Source: Otis tarda
Taxonomy: Eukaryota > Chordata > Aves > Otidiformes > Otididae
Direction of reading: 5' to 3'
Length of the DNA stretch: 64,000 nt
Assembly: GCA_026413225.1 (NCBI GenBank)
Contig: CM048552.1
Span: forward strand, 206,163,553-206,227,552
Part shown: positions 50,510 to 63,240 of the stretch, piece after piece
Layout of the letters: each line of letters opens with the position of its first letter
How positions within the stretch are numbered: position 1 is the stretch's first letter
Made by a program: the position numbers and the translations under genes
The notes under the pieces: generated by a model
What the model saw: only the letters and a program-made list of their open reading frames with translations
What the model was told of the DNA's origin: nothing
Database searches by the model: none

Positions 50510-51641
50510 TGTCGTAGTTTAGCCTCACTCGGGCCCAAGCTACGCAGTCTCTCTCTCACTCTCCTCACCCTCTGAGGGAATGGGGAGAGATAATATAAGA
50601 AAAAAGGCTTGAGGTTTAAGATATGAACAGGAAGAGATCCTTAAAGTTACCGTTACGGGCAAAACAGGCTCGACTTGGGGAAAATTATTTGTTATTATTA
50701 AAAACAAAGCAGGATAATGAGAAAGAGAACAAAACAACTTCCCCACACTCCTCTTCCCGGACTTAACTTTATCTCTACCTCCTTTCTCCCCCTGAGTGGC
50801 TCAGGGGGGAAGAGGGAATGAGGGTTATGGTCAGTTCATCACTCTCCTTCCTCCTCTGGGGAAGAACTCACATTCCTGCCCTACTCCATCGTGGAGTCCC
50901 TCCCACGGGCTACAGTCCTTCATCAACTGCTCTGGCATGGGTTGTTCTTCCACGGGGTGCAGTCCCTCCGGAACCGGCTGCCTCAGCGTGGGCCCTCCAC
51001 GGGCCACAGCCTCCTATGGCCATCCGCCTGCCCCCAGTGTGGGGTCCTCCACGGGTTGCAGGTGGGTCTCTGCTCCTCCATGGGCCTCCATGGGCTGCAG
51101 GGGCACAGCCTGCTCCACCATGGGCTGCACCACGGGCTGCAGGGGAATCTCTGCCAGGAGCAGCATTACTGCTCCCCCCCCTTCTGCACTGACCTTGCTG
51201 TCTGCAGCCGTTCCTCTCATAAGAAATTCTTCACAACCGGCTCAGGCAGTCGCCTCTCAGGATCTCATTCACATCTCCTCTCCTCTCCACTGCTTGCAGT
51301 CGGCCCGGGCCGAGTCAGGACCAGTTGGCTGCCTGGCAGGAGGCCAGAGGGTGAGGGCTGCAAGGCCCACAAGGCTCACACCTCCCTCTCTCTGTCCCCA
51401 CTTCAGCTTCTTCACATCTTGTCTTCTTTTTTTTTCATTTTTTCCCTTTCTTAAATAAATTATCGCAGAGGCGTTATCAGTGGTGAACATTCCTTCGCCG
51501 ATAGGCTTGGCCCTGGGTGCAGGGACCTGGCAGCAGTTCCACCCTAGGCCCAGCTGACTCCACTGGACAAAGGGGAAACTTCTAGCAGCTTCTTACAGAA
51601 GCTGCCGCCGTAGTCCCTCCTCACGAAACAAAACCAACACA
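50510..51641 (-). mobile_element. Complete solo LTR, copy B (same family as left edge)
   Basis: The element runs from TGTCGTAGTTTAGCC to CAACACA on the plus strand, so in its own sense (minus) it starts TGTGTTGGTTTTGTTTCGTG and ends CTACGACA, with canonical TG...CA ends and a length of 1132 bases. The flanking pentamers ATCAT (50505-50509) and ATCAG (51642-51646) are a near-perfect 5-base target-site duplication. No gag, pol or env sequence lies on either side, so it is a solo LTR left by LTR-LTR recombination. It shares a 124-base identical segment (51074-51197) with copy A. It carries the GGGCTGCA array. The long overlapping open frames at 50796-51458 are not host genes. Confidence 0.9.
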
Positions 51642-54600
51642 ATCAGGTCTCTATTATATGTGTTAACATGATACGTTGGAAAATCTTCAAAGATCATTAC
51701 GATTTTTAAGTGAAGGATTTATTAAAAAAAAATTGAACATAGTATAACGCTCTTCTACTAAACATTTTGCTGAGTTTCATTTATTTGCATGCTTCACAGC
51801 AGTGGAGAACATCCAGGTCCATTCGTTCCTTTCCCTTGTATTACGACTGTAAGGTCCCTGAGACAGAGTCTGTGCTTCATTCTGTTTTTACACACAGAGC
51901 CTGGCATGAAAGGTCCTGGTTCATGACTCAGGGCATATCTACGCCAGGACAGGCTCAGCTAGCATTACCTTGGATTGGCAAATCAGATGGAGTGGTCTAG
52001 GCCTCCTGAACCTCACCTCACTCAGGTGTAGGAGCTTGATAGCCCTGGGCTTAGTCTGTGGTGTTGACATACTTGACGTGTTCAAATTCATGTGAATGAC
52101 ACTATGTAGGTGCTGGAAGGGGTCTTTGACTTAAGTGGAAGCAACTGCTTATTACCACAAAAGATGTCATGATCCCATCTCTACCATGGTTATGGAAAGA
52201 AGAGACAATGGAATAATTACCTTTCTGAATGTTTGCATTTTTCTTCATTGTTCAGAAGAATGCAAGTAACTTGTTGAGCTTGGTGGACCTCATCTTTTGA
52301 GCTCATTGGAGCATGCTTGGGGCTGCTATCTTTGGACCTTTTCATGGAAAGGCAAGGTAACAAAGTCCCTGGGTCAGGATCTGGCCCTGATCTTACCTGA
52401 TGGTAAATCACTGTTGGAGCCACAGGAACCCCAAACATCTACTTCTAGTTTCTTTCCCTGACCATGGAAACACTTTAACATGCAATCTCTTTAATATAAA
52501 AAATGTTAGCGATAACGTTGACACTGTTCTCACCTGTTGTAACCCAGAGTTATGTTTGTAACTCCATAAATACTCTGACATAGTGCTACAGACACTGTCA
52601 GCTTTAGTTATGTCTAAGTGTAAGGTGATTTATTAAATGACTACCTCCATTTGTAATGAGGCTTAAAAAAATAGATGTTATGTCTTCAGATAGGTTACCC
52701 ATTCTTTTTTGAGTTTTCACTTACAGAGAAAAAAAAACCTCACAGAATTTTCAAATCAGATATAATTGGTTTTTGCTTTAGAAAAGTAGTCTGAATTACT
52801 CCGTAATTGCACTGATAAAAAAAAAAAGAGTTAAGACTGTGGAAACTGTAATAAAAGTACAATCTTAAAAAGGCTGGAAGTTAATAGGTCTGAATCAAAA
52901 CACAGTCTTTTAACCTGTAGCCTCTGCAGTCTTGTTGTTACCTTACAGCCATTAACCCTGAGAAATAGAGTTAATAATACTTAGCCTATGTTTTTATTCT
53001 AATGCACCTACATCCAAATTCTTTTGAGTGCATGGCAGAGGTGTAACTGTAAATAAATCTTGCAGCTTCCTCACCAGATGCTGTGACCCCCTCCACGTGT
53101 TGTAGGTGCATTCATTGCAGAGCTCCCTTCTCTCTAAATTACATAGCCACATACTGACCATGACCTTCAGCAATGAAGTATGATGTCTAACTTGTGAAAC
53201 CTCATCTTTGTTACTCAGTCCCTCGTATCACCTGGCACTGGAATAATGGCACATTTTCAGGGACCAGAAAGCAAGAGCTTTGAGGGACAGGAGGAAGAAA
53301 AGGTACAACAAAACCTTTTTCTCGTACTCTCTCACTCTCAGAGAACGGATGTCAGAACTGAGTCTGCAGAAGGGGTTTTGTGAAGTGAGAAAGACACAGA
53401 GCAACAGGCTTGTAAAACTCACAGAGTGACTATTTGTGGTTGCTTGTTAATTTATCATCCCTCTTCTCCTCTAGTCCTTCTTTGTGAATGTCCACTATCA
53501 ATGGTAACACTTCTGGGTAAAGCCTTACAAAGTGGCTCCCGTGAGCCCCTGAGCACATTTTGGATGCTGGATAATCAGTATCTTTGGTGAGAAAAAAACA
53601 TGAAAGAGCTTTGCTGAGACAGAGTCTTTCATCCAGGATCTTCTCCATTGTCCTCCTGGTGTTGCAATGAAGTTCCCTTTTTCCTATGCTGGAACAGAGC
53701 CCCAGGAGCTGCTCCTTATATACTCTGCAAAGACAATGGAATTTTTTTGCTACACTGTCCAGTAGTGTTGATCTCTCCATGTGCTTTCTGAATAATCAGG
53801 TATTTATCATATTTTTCTAGCATTCACTGGATATCAGGCTGCTGGCTCTGAACCCAGATCATAACCATGGCTATAGTGCACAGGGGAAAACCTGTCTGAG
53901 CAGCTGCAGCATCTGAAGGGCGGACCAGAATCACGTTCACAGTTGGAAATACATTATTTTGGCCACTGGAGGGCTCACAATTGGTTCGTCAGCTCTGTAG
54001 AGAGATATGGAGAATGAGGGGGGGAAAGTGAGTGAAGTGCTCAGTTCCAGGGAGCTCTTACCTCTGCGCATGGACTCCAAGTTCTCTATGAAAATGTTTT
54101 ACAAAGTCAGGCTTTATTTCTCATGTCATACTCCTGCATCACTCACATGAAGAAGTCAGGATGGAGATAGGGGTCATCGTGAGGTTATGTGCAGTTTTAA
54201 CAAACCTCTGTAGGAAATTATCTGATGATAAATGAATCTTTGTGTGCCTTGTTTTCTCATGGTTATATTGCTTCTGGCTCAGGAGTTTGATCTAGTTTCT
54301 GCATTACATTGTGTAGACGTGCTTTGGGCAGGTAAAGAGTTTCTCAAGTGTCCTTAATCACTTTGACAATAAAGTTATTGATAACTTGATTTATTCTCTG
54401 CAGTTACCTGGGGAATTGCCTGGGGAAAGCTGTTTTGCTCTCTTGGTATAATTCTTGCAGAGAAGGCTTGTAATTTGCTATTGTTTGGCTGGGGCCACTA
54501 GTCAGTGCCCAAGCATTTGGGCACCTTGGCCCCTTACTCTGTCGCTCACCAGCATAAGAAAGAGTTTTGTGATTGTCTGTCATGCCATCTTGCTTTTGCT

Positions 54601-54965
54601 GTGGTGTTTTGCATTGCATTCCTGGAGTAATCAAAGCTTGAGTTTAGCTCAGTCACAATTTTATGGACTCAAAGCTGAAATCCCAGAGGAGTATTTGACA
54701 ACTTCTGTAGTGGAGGACATCCAACCAGATGCTTAAAATTACCATACGCAGCTACAAACCCACTACAAAAATAGCAGGATGAAGAAAAACTATTGTCACA
54801 AGAGTAGCAAATTTCTTTACTAGTCAGCCTTCCTTTCTCTTTTTTGAGATGTTCAGCTGCCAAAGGCAGTGATATAGTCTCCTACTAAGATTATTTTAAG
54901 GCTAATTGCTACCATAAATTGTAGCTTTTGTTTCCAGTCCTCTTGAAGTCAACCCACATTTTTCC

Positions 54966-55329
54966 CCTGACGTCAAGAAAAACAAACTTTGATTGCATCT
55001 GTTACCATATCAACAACTTCTTAATTTGAGTTGCACTCCCCAAATAATTTTTCTCCTTTTATGATAATGTAGATATAGATGTTCGTGTAAGAAGCTACTA
55101 AAATATCTCCATATTCATCTCCGTCTATCAGTCAATGACAAGCATAGATGCATTAATACTAAGAGAGCTACAGTGCAATTCAATTAACTTATTAATAAGA
55201 CATCAGGATGTTTTAAAGCCTGTTAGTGCTGTGCTTAGGGATATGATCCACACTCTGATAAATCTTCTGGGGTGTGTAGGCAGTAAGCGGAACGCATCTC
55301 CTTGTCACTGACTTTGTGGCCACATATAG
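54966..55329 (+). repeat. Paralogous non-coding block, left copy
   Basis: About 360 bases align in the same orientation with 59907-60268, at an almost constant offset of 4935-4944 bases and with few small gaps. Matching landmarks include GTTACCATATCAA against GTTACTACATCAA, AGATATAGATGTTC against AGATATAGCTGTTC, the shared TCAGTCAATGACAA, a 26-base identical core at 55178-55203 (containing TTATTAATAAGACAT) and GATAAATC. By eye about 70 per cent of positions match. Neither copy has a sustained open frame. The AT-rich core contains homeodomain-type TTAATTAA-like words (CAATTAAC, ATTAATAA). It could be a duplicated regulatory element or two copies of an old repeat. Confidence 0.85.
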
Positions 55330-56720
55330 AGAAGTGCCTCTGAACTCATTACAAATGGCTGTTGCTGTGGTTCTTGTGCTGTCAAGATTTCCAGTGCAAT
55401 CAGAGCCCGCATCCCTTCACGTAAGTGAAATGACACAGTACTCATGTTGCATATCCTCAAGCATTTAATGTAAGTTTTTTAAATTGTCCTTTGGAGATAC
55501 CTACCCCTCTCCAGTGTTTTATGAGAGTATTGAGTCACCTGTAATAGACTTAAAATTCAAACTGGCTGAGCTCATCCTCAGCTACAGCCTGTGGTGTCAC
55601 TGGCCCTACCTGGGCATGTCTAAGCCAGTCAGATAAACTGGATCAATCCCATTTGCTAGTATGGAGAATGAATAGCAAGACACAGCTTGAACCCAGACAG
55701 TTGAACTCCTTCCTCTTCCGAGAGGTAAGTTGGCCTCATCCATGGAGCCTACTGGAAAGAATTTCTTGTCTTGTCAATGTCCTGAGCCACATCTGGGCAT
55801 TGGCTGGAGGACTGTAAGGTGGATAACACTGTTTGAGGAGCATGTTTACAATGAGAAAATGGACTACCATGGAACAGGGCTTGAGGTTTCCCCTGGGCTT
55901 GTTTAATTTATTGCTGTAGATATAGCTCCTGAAAGTAGTCTGCATGTCAGTCCTTAGAGCCATTCCTCAACATAGCACCTGCCAGTTATGTTTACCTTCT
56001 TAACAGAAATGTTGTGAACTGTCTTAAATGTAGAGAAATATACAGTTCAGAGACTGGGAAAAAAGCATCACCTTTGAAAAGAATACAAAGAGCCCTATAT
56101 CCTTCCTCTAAACCAGAAGGGAAAGGTGTACACACCCAAATAAAATTAAACAGAGAAAAGCTTTTCCTTCAGAGATACCCTGTTACACACTTTAAAATAC
56201 ACACTGAAATATATTCCCACAGACAGAATATTATCATCATTCTAATTAAATTTGAATTCCTTACGGGACACTGACTTTTATGTCAGAAATAAGTTGTTTC
56301 TCTTTTAAAAAAAAATAATTTTTAGCTAACTCATTCTTCTGAGGGAACTGCTGAATGCAAGTTTCTACATAAGATCTACTCACAAAAGGACTAGTTCTCA
56401 GAAGGTACATCAGCATTGGTTTGCATCGTACAAGGAACCTGTCCAGGGTATTGTTGTACAAGGATGTAAATCACTTACAATTTTCATAAACAGAACTTGA
56501 TTTTGACCACTGACCTTTCAGGTTAAAGAAGCAAAGTCCAAGGTGTGAATGTGAGAAGAAAATTGAAGGGAAAATGTAGTGGAAATAACAGAAAATCTGC
56601 CTGGGTGGATCAGGTGCTGTTTAGTCATTCTCAAATGGTTCCCTCTTTTTGAAATTGGTGTTTCTTGAAAAAAGACTTAAACTAGTACAGAACAACATTT
56701 CTAAACACTTCAGAAGACAA

Positions 56721-56762
56721 ACACCCAACTGGTTCTTCTTAACACCCAACTGGTGCTGCTTA
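56721..56762 (+). repeat. 21-base tandem duplication
   Basis: Units at 56721-56741 and 56742-56762 both begin ACACCCAACTGGT and end CTTA; they differ at two positions (TTCTTCTTA against TGCTGCTTA). Confidence 0.85.
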
Positions 56763-57303
56763 CCAAAACATGGAATTTGTGTCTGTGTCCAGAGTTTCCA
56801 AGCACTTGTTCTATAGTTACAGCCCTTAATTTCTGTGGAAATTACTTACAAGTACCTATGAAAATGGAGAAGTAGCTCCTCAATTTTATAGTACTAGAAA
56901 TTCTAGATCTTGGAATATTTCTAATGGCTTAAGCTTATAACTTCAGATGAAATGTTGTCAAAAGATAAACAAATAATACTCAAAAATAACTTAGTTGTTT
57001 AAGTTATTTATGTAATCTGATCAGAACTGTAAGGTTTTTTAGTAGGTTCATTAGCTACACAGCAGGGGACTAGCAGTTTTCTTGCTCTAATTTGAAAATA
57101 ATGAACTACAGAGTAATGCACTGTAAGCAGAAAATGGACATCTTGATGACGTGAATAGGGCGAGGGGTTTTTTTGTATTCTCTAAAATAATGATTAAAAG
57201 CCTGTACAGATACTTACAAAAATAAGTGACTCTCCTGAGTTAAATCAGTCTTTCCTGTTCTTTAGGCCTCAGTTTTAATTTATAAATCTTTGCTTCACTG
57301 CAG

Positions 57304-57342
57304 GTGAAGTTCAAGGACCTTGCTGGAGACCCAAACTTACAG
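57304..57342 (+). other. Candidate 39-nt internal exon
   Basis: The segment is flanked by a good acceptor (TTTGCTTCACTGCAG ending 57303) and a good donor (TTACAG then GTAGAA from 57343). It is 39 bases long, divisible by three, and its first frame is open: VKFKDLAGDPNLQ. I recognise no protein containing this peptide. Short stretches with acceptor and donor matches also occur by chance in long non-coding DNA, and no partner exons are visible, so it is only a candidate. Confidence 0.15.
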
Positions 57343-58784
57343 GTAGAATATCATTACGCTGCAAATGCACAAATTGTCCATTATCCTTATGCAAATCAAA
57401 ACAAAGGCAGATTTAATTCAATTTTACAGCAGGATTCAGTGTTGACCAGGAGAGTACTTGCTTAAGATGGAAGCTGAATTAGTCTCACCACCTTTATTAA
57501 GAGAGACTCTATGACTAATATGGAGGCTAGGGGAAAGCAGGGAATCAGAAGGGTTGCTTTCTTAGCTGCTCTTTTATGCCGTTTGGAAAACAGACTGGAA
57601 AATATGCAGAAGCCAGACACTTAGTTTGATTTAGCTGGTTAAATCAGCATTACTGATATAACCAATCCACCTCAGCGTGCTATGTGTGTATTTGGGCAAT
57701 CTTCTTTTCTTTTTACTTGAAATACCTCATAATACATTTTGAACTCACACATTCCTCCAGGTGTGAACTGTGAATCCATACCCTACACCTCGGGAAAAGG
57801 ATCTCACTAGGGATAACCTGAGCAGCTTAACACCATCCTGCTCCACTGCTTGACTCTTTCTTCCCAGCCTCTCTGCTAGCCAGAATTGGCTGTTTGAGAC
57901 CCTCTCCACAATGTTCTCATGACACTCAGTCCCTAACAATCTTTCTGCAACACATGAGGAATGGTGTGGTATTAAGCTTATACTGGCACCTACTGAGGAT
58001 TATCCCTCCTCTCTGTCACCTCTTGATGGAAAAAGGCAAAACTGAGTTCTAAGTATGCTAACGCAGAGGAATGGCTTAAGCGATGCCCTGCTCTGTGAGT
58101 ATAAGACAAAGACTAAAACCCAGTGTGTACCAATACAGCAGTGGAAACACCCTGTTCCCACTCATCCTCCTGATAGCGGAGGTAGGTTTGGCAAGCATGA
58201 TATGGTCAGACCAGTGTGTTTGGGTTACTGCCCTGATTCAGGCTGTGGTGACTGGGTGCAGAGTTGGCAGACAGGTACCTCCAAGATTTGCATGTCTTAT
58301 TATCCCATTTATTGTTTCTTGACTCTGCTTTTTGCTGCCCTTGTATCTCCAGGCCTCTTCCCAAATAAGCAGCTCAAAACTCCAATCACTTTTCCTCACT
58401 GGTCCCAACTTTGGTACATCTGTACCCTAATGGGGTATTTCACTGTTATCGTGGTCATCTCAGTGTAGCCAGGTCTTGCTGAGGTGGTTCCCCATGCCTT
58501 GATAGCTCCACTCCCTGAAGGTCCCCAGTGCTCCCCTCCAGTATTGGTGGGGTTTGGCTGTCTCTCAGGTAACTCTCCCATACCCCACCAATGAAACATC
58601 ATCATCCCTCATGGCACTGCCTGTGTTTTTTCAGCTTGTCACATGGTTTTCCGTCATGTCTGGTAATTTCTTGTCATGTCCAGTGTTTTTCCACATGCTG
58701 TTGAATTGGCTAAACCTCAGGTCATGGCCTAGACATTGTCCTAGTCGTTACCTGCTGCCCTAACAGTTTCTACACATTTTCAGA

Positions 58785-58817
58785 ACATTTCCTTTTTTGA
58801 GACATTTCCTTTTTGAC
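58785..58817 (+). repeat. 16-17-base tandem duplication
   Basis: ACATTTCCTTTTTTGAG (58785-58801) is followed directly by ACATTTCCTTTTTGAC (58802-58817), one T shorter and with one change. Confidence 0.85.
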
Positions 58818-59906
58818 CTTGCCTGGACTCTGAGCTGATTGCTCTTTAACCCAAGGATAATTTATTGGAGGTACACTGTCCTTTTACTAATGGTGACAGC
58901 TGAGATGTATAGCTGAGTGCTCTCAGAGTTGTGTCGCGGTGGATCCCTACAGGTGTGGCAGGAAGCAGGGACGATATGGGATCAAGTTGGTACCTTCAGT
59001 GCTCTCTAATGCTGTACAAAAGAGCAACTGGAGATGGTTAGCCATCTAGCCCTGGTAGGGTAGCGGTGTCCTGTGTACGCTGTGTTAGCAGTGGCAGACC
59101 AATGCAATACAAAAACAGATCTAAACCATCATTTACTCTTATATGGAGATCATGACACTGATGTATAGTGTTTGTGTTTGAGCTAAAACCAACATGGTTT
59201 GCTAGGCTAGTGGCTTCTGAATGCAGGGTACATCTTGAGAAGATTTTTAGGACATTCAGATTTTCAAGACATTCAAGGGCAGTTATGCACCATACGTGTA
59301 GCATCTTCTGTTAATGAGCAGTCCAGGTTACCTCTGGCAGGTTCTTCATGTCACATCACTCTGCTGTAAACAAAATTGTCTCAAAAAATTAACAAAGTTT
59401 TGGAAACCAGGTCCAGGTAGCCAGATAAGGATAAGGTGTGGGAATTCCATGTAAGAAAATAAGTGTCCTCTTTCTGATACAGAGTGGCAGCATTGTTTTG
59501 AGTCAAAAAGAGACTTTTCAGAGCATTCAGATGGGACTTTTGTCATGTTTTGGGGAATGTAATGGATCCTGTCTGCCCCAGGACAGTAGCAAAGGTGTAA
59601 CTCAGTGATGTGACTGCATCCTGATGCTGGATGCTAACTGGAGAGGTGGTGAGTAGGACTGATCCTCACACAAGTTTCGGAAGCTTTGATGTGCCTCTGA
59701 TACTACTCAAGCCCTGAAAAACTAAAATAATCTACTTTGAAATTAAATGTATGAGTCACTCAGCAACCACATTATTTAGTTATAGCTGGCTTTGATGGAC
59801 TTTTCTCTACTATTTATCTCATTTCATTGCAATTTTCTTGATTTCTGGGAAAAAAATCCAGTCATTTTTAACTCAAAATGGCATTGAATATGTAGGCAGA
59901 ATTCCT

Positions 59907-60268
59907 TTTACTGTCAGCAGGAACAGGATTAGGTTTGCAATGGTTACTACATCAAATTTTCTAATGAAAGATTATTACAGTCCCTTATTAACTATTCCTC
60001 TTTCATGGTAATTCAGATATAGCTGTTCATCTGCTTGCGAAACTCTCAAATATCTTCAAATTCATCTCTGTCAGTCAATGACAAAGTGAGCTGCATGAAT
60101 ACTATGAAAATTACAATGGATTCAATTAACTTATTAATAAGACATTGGAATATTTTATAGCCCAGTAGCACTGTGCTTTGGGACATGATGCGTTCACTGA
60201 TAAATCGCACGAAGTGCTAAGCAGAAAATGGATTCCTTCTCAGTGATTCTGAAGTCACACTTAATAGG
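59907..60268 (+). repeat. Paralogous non-coding block, right copy
   Basis: This is the partner of 54966-55329. The 26-base identical core is at 60120-60145. Similarity fades in the flanks on both sides (before about 59907 and after about 60268), so the duplicated unit is either short or only this part has stayed alike. That a 26-base AT-rich run remains perfect while the rest has drifted suggests, but does not prove, constraint. Confidence 0.85.
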
Positions 60269-62340
60269 ACAAAATCAGATCTATAATTCTGAGTCGCTGC
60301 CTTATAGAATAGCGAGAAGCTGCAGAGTAGCAGAGATTAGATGTTTTGAAGGATTAGGCACATTCAGCTGAAATTCTGCTTGATTAGAAGAGAATTTGAG
60401 ACTAAACCCTTCAAGACACAGACTCCATTTTGCTTTGTGTCTGTATCTATCAGTTGCAGTAGAGATGCTTTTAAGGATATTTGTGAAGCAGAGTTACCTA
60501 GATTCATGTGAATCTTTGACATTATTTAAATGTTTATAATTGATTGATCTAGTAATACACTAGTAATTCAAACTCCTAAACATCTTACAGATGAGAAAAG
60601 TAAGATTTATAACATGCAAATTCTAAGGAAAGTGGAACTTTGTCTTTGTTAATCTGTGCATGTTTTTATAAGTAGAGATAGAACCAGTAGATTTGTGTAC
60701 CATGCGTTAATTTTAAACAGACAGGAGATGTATTAATATTGTAGAATACTGATAATGGACGTCTTATTTTCTCTTTTATTGTTCAAGATCCTATGCTCGC
60801 CTTCAAAGCTCATTACCAAGGCAGAGCTGGAAGAAGTATTGCTATTGGTCAAATACTACAACTGTGTTTGCTGTAGTGTGAGAGACTGAGCAGAGTGTTT
60901 TGGCCAGAGGAGGTTTTGTCAACTACCCACAACAGAGATGTTGAAATTCAGGAAAAATATTAATCTGAAGGCCTGGAGTGGGCGGGAGGTTGAGGGAGGC
61001 TACTTACGCACACAGACAGATAGATGCAGTATGTATAAGCTTTATAATTAGTATAATTGTCTGATTAATTAGAAATGGACAATCATTTCCTTAGTTCCAT
61101 ATTTTTAATTTGTGAGTTTCTAGGGTGGTGAGTTTGCTTTTCTTCGCAAACATACATTAAGTCTTGTTCCTCATCTGTTGGAAAGTATCTATGGCTACCT
61201 GTACACTTGAAATAAAAGGAGCCAAGGCCTGTTCTTTGCCAGTGGGATAGGTAGCATGTCGTGGTTTACGTCCATATGGCTAAACTTGTTCTTAGAGCAG
61301 GCTGGCCCCGACTCTAATTCTTTTTGGGAATAGCCCCTCATTCCTGCTGTCCTTGTATTGTGCCTGCATATTGTCTGGGAGCATGCTAGTTACCATGGGC
61401 CGTTTTATGCCTTTACTCTAGCTAAGCCTCTGGCTCTGTTAAAAACAAGGTAATCAATAATTCTATATAGGCTGTTCCGTCCTTTTTATTTTCTGTAGTT
61501 TTCGTGCTGCCTCATAACTTGTGAGTTAAATTGTTTTCACTAAGAATGAAAATAAGAATCTTAAAATGTACTATAAAAAAATCTTAGTTTATCATCATTA
61601 AGGGAAATAAACACTTTTTTTCCCTGTATTTCAAGATGTTATTCATTTCCAAAAGTAAGCTAAGCTGTGTTGACTTTGTTAACAAAAAAGCATACAAGAT
61701 TTCTGGGAATTTAAGATGCAACAGTAAAGACTGTATAGTGAAGACTTTAGAGGGGTTTGTGCAGACACAACCTATAGGATCAGTCTTGATTTGGCAAGTG
61801 TCATAATGACTTGGACAAATGCTTAGTTTGTTCTCGTATACTGGAGAAAAACACCCGTGGGAGGTGGCCCGAAGTCAGGAAATCTCAGCAAGAACAATTT
61901 CACCTATGCCATTTTATAATTTACTGTTTTTCTGATGGAAATGCTAAAGGAAAAGAACTGCAAGTTTTGTAGGCTCCAAAGCCCAGAGACCTTGCAGGTA
62001 TATGAAAGAACCTGTCATCAGCTCCACATCTGCATGGGATGCGCAGGGAATCTGCCTGGGTCTATCTGTTGCCGCAGAACAGCACCACTCTACCAAGAGA
62101 CATGGTTGCTAATCCGATAGCTTGGTGGAGACAAGGCTACTGAAGCCTCGTGCCCCAGGACCAACCAACCAGTAGCGAGGTTGAGCATGGATTCCCAGCA
62201 GGGACGTGCACACAGAGCACACGTATACAACACACAAGCACACACGGTTGGCCACAAAAACCAGCATGGACAGAAAACGCAGTGGTCACACAGATGCGAA
62301 CACAGATGCCTTATTCTGTTCCCTTACCCAGGGAATATAA

Positions 62341-62440
62341 ATATGGGCATATAAATGCATATATTTATAAATAAATGCATTAAATAGATATATGCATATA
62401 TGTATGTGTACATATATATATATGTGCACATATGTACAAT
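62341..62440. repeat. AT-rich alternating purine-pyrimidine patch
   Basis: About 100 bases are made of ATATGCAT, TATATA, TGTATGTGTACATATA and similar alternating words, with several short palindromes (ATATGCATAT, TGTACA). It is a degenerate dinucleotide microsatellite. It follows a looser CA-rich segment (62216-62250). Confidence 0.75.
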
Positions 62441-63057
62441 ATGAATCCCTCCAGCAGCTGCACTCTCATCTGCCTGGTAGCTGACCCTGGATCCCAGTCT
62501 CCCCTGTTGCTGTCACCTGGGCTCATGAGCCCCAGAGGCTGCAGCCTTACTCCAGAAAGGAAACAAGGAATATAATCCAAAAAATAAAAGAATTCAATGC
62601 TCAGCCTTGTTTTTCTGGTAGATGTTAAACATTTTTTTTGTATTTTCCTAAAACTTGTTTTGAAGAAGGAATGAAAGAATAGGAGGATACACATCAGATC
62701 CTTGCTTTTCTAAATTCAATAGCAAGACTAAGGAGGCAATTTTCACCCATTGAGCTTTTCCAGGTTTTCCATATGCATTTTCCTTTATAAAAAAAAGTGA
62801 ACCAGTGCCAGAACTTCAGGCAATATAAGCTGGATTAACTGCATTTAACCAATGTATCTCTTTCAATTTTCCTCAACAGAAGACTTGGCCCTCAGTTTCA
62901 AAGGCAAGAGTGATAATTTTAAAAACATAAAGTTTTATGTGAATCCATTCTGTGGTTATTAAGGAAGGTGAAAGTGTTACACAAGAGGGAGTGAAATTAG
63001 CTTTGAAATGATTTTGCATGTACTTACTTAGATTTTTTTTCCCTGGTTTTCTTTTAG

Positions 63058-63240
63058 CGGAAAGGACATGGTTTCTGCGTCTGTTATAAAAAGGCTTGAT
63101 CTGAAGAAGACCAGAACTTGCTGTTTCACTATGACGTACTCCCTGGATGCTTGGTCCAAACACTACGAAGTGCCTTCATTACCTACCCCGATTCCTGTCT
63201 TTCCCATCTTCTATTACTTTAAACATAGGAGCAGTGCTTG
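63058..63240 (+). other. Candidate exon start with short open frame
   Basis: A long pyrimidine tract ends in CTTTTAG at 63057, a strong-looking acceptor. One frame, with ATG at 63069, is open to a TGA at about 63240 (57 residues); another frame gives a short end RKGHGFCVCYKKA then stop. Neither matches a protein I know, and no upstream exon can be tied to it. Confidence 0.12.

Noticed and set aside
62150-62374. Short frame over the CA-rich and AT-rich patch
   Set aside because: It is low-complexity sequence with no recognisable domain.
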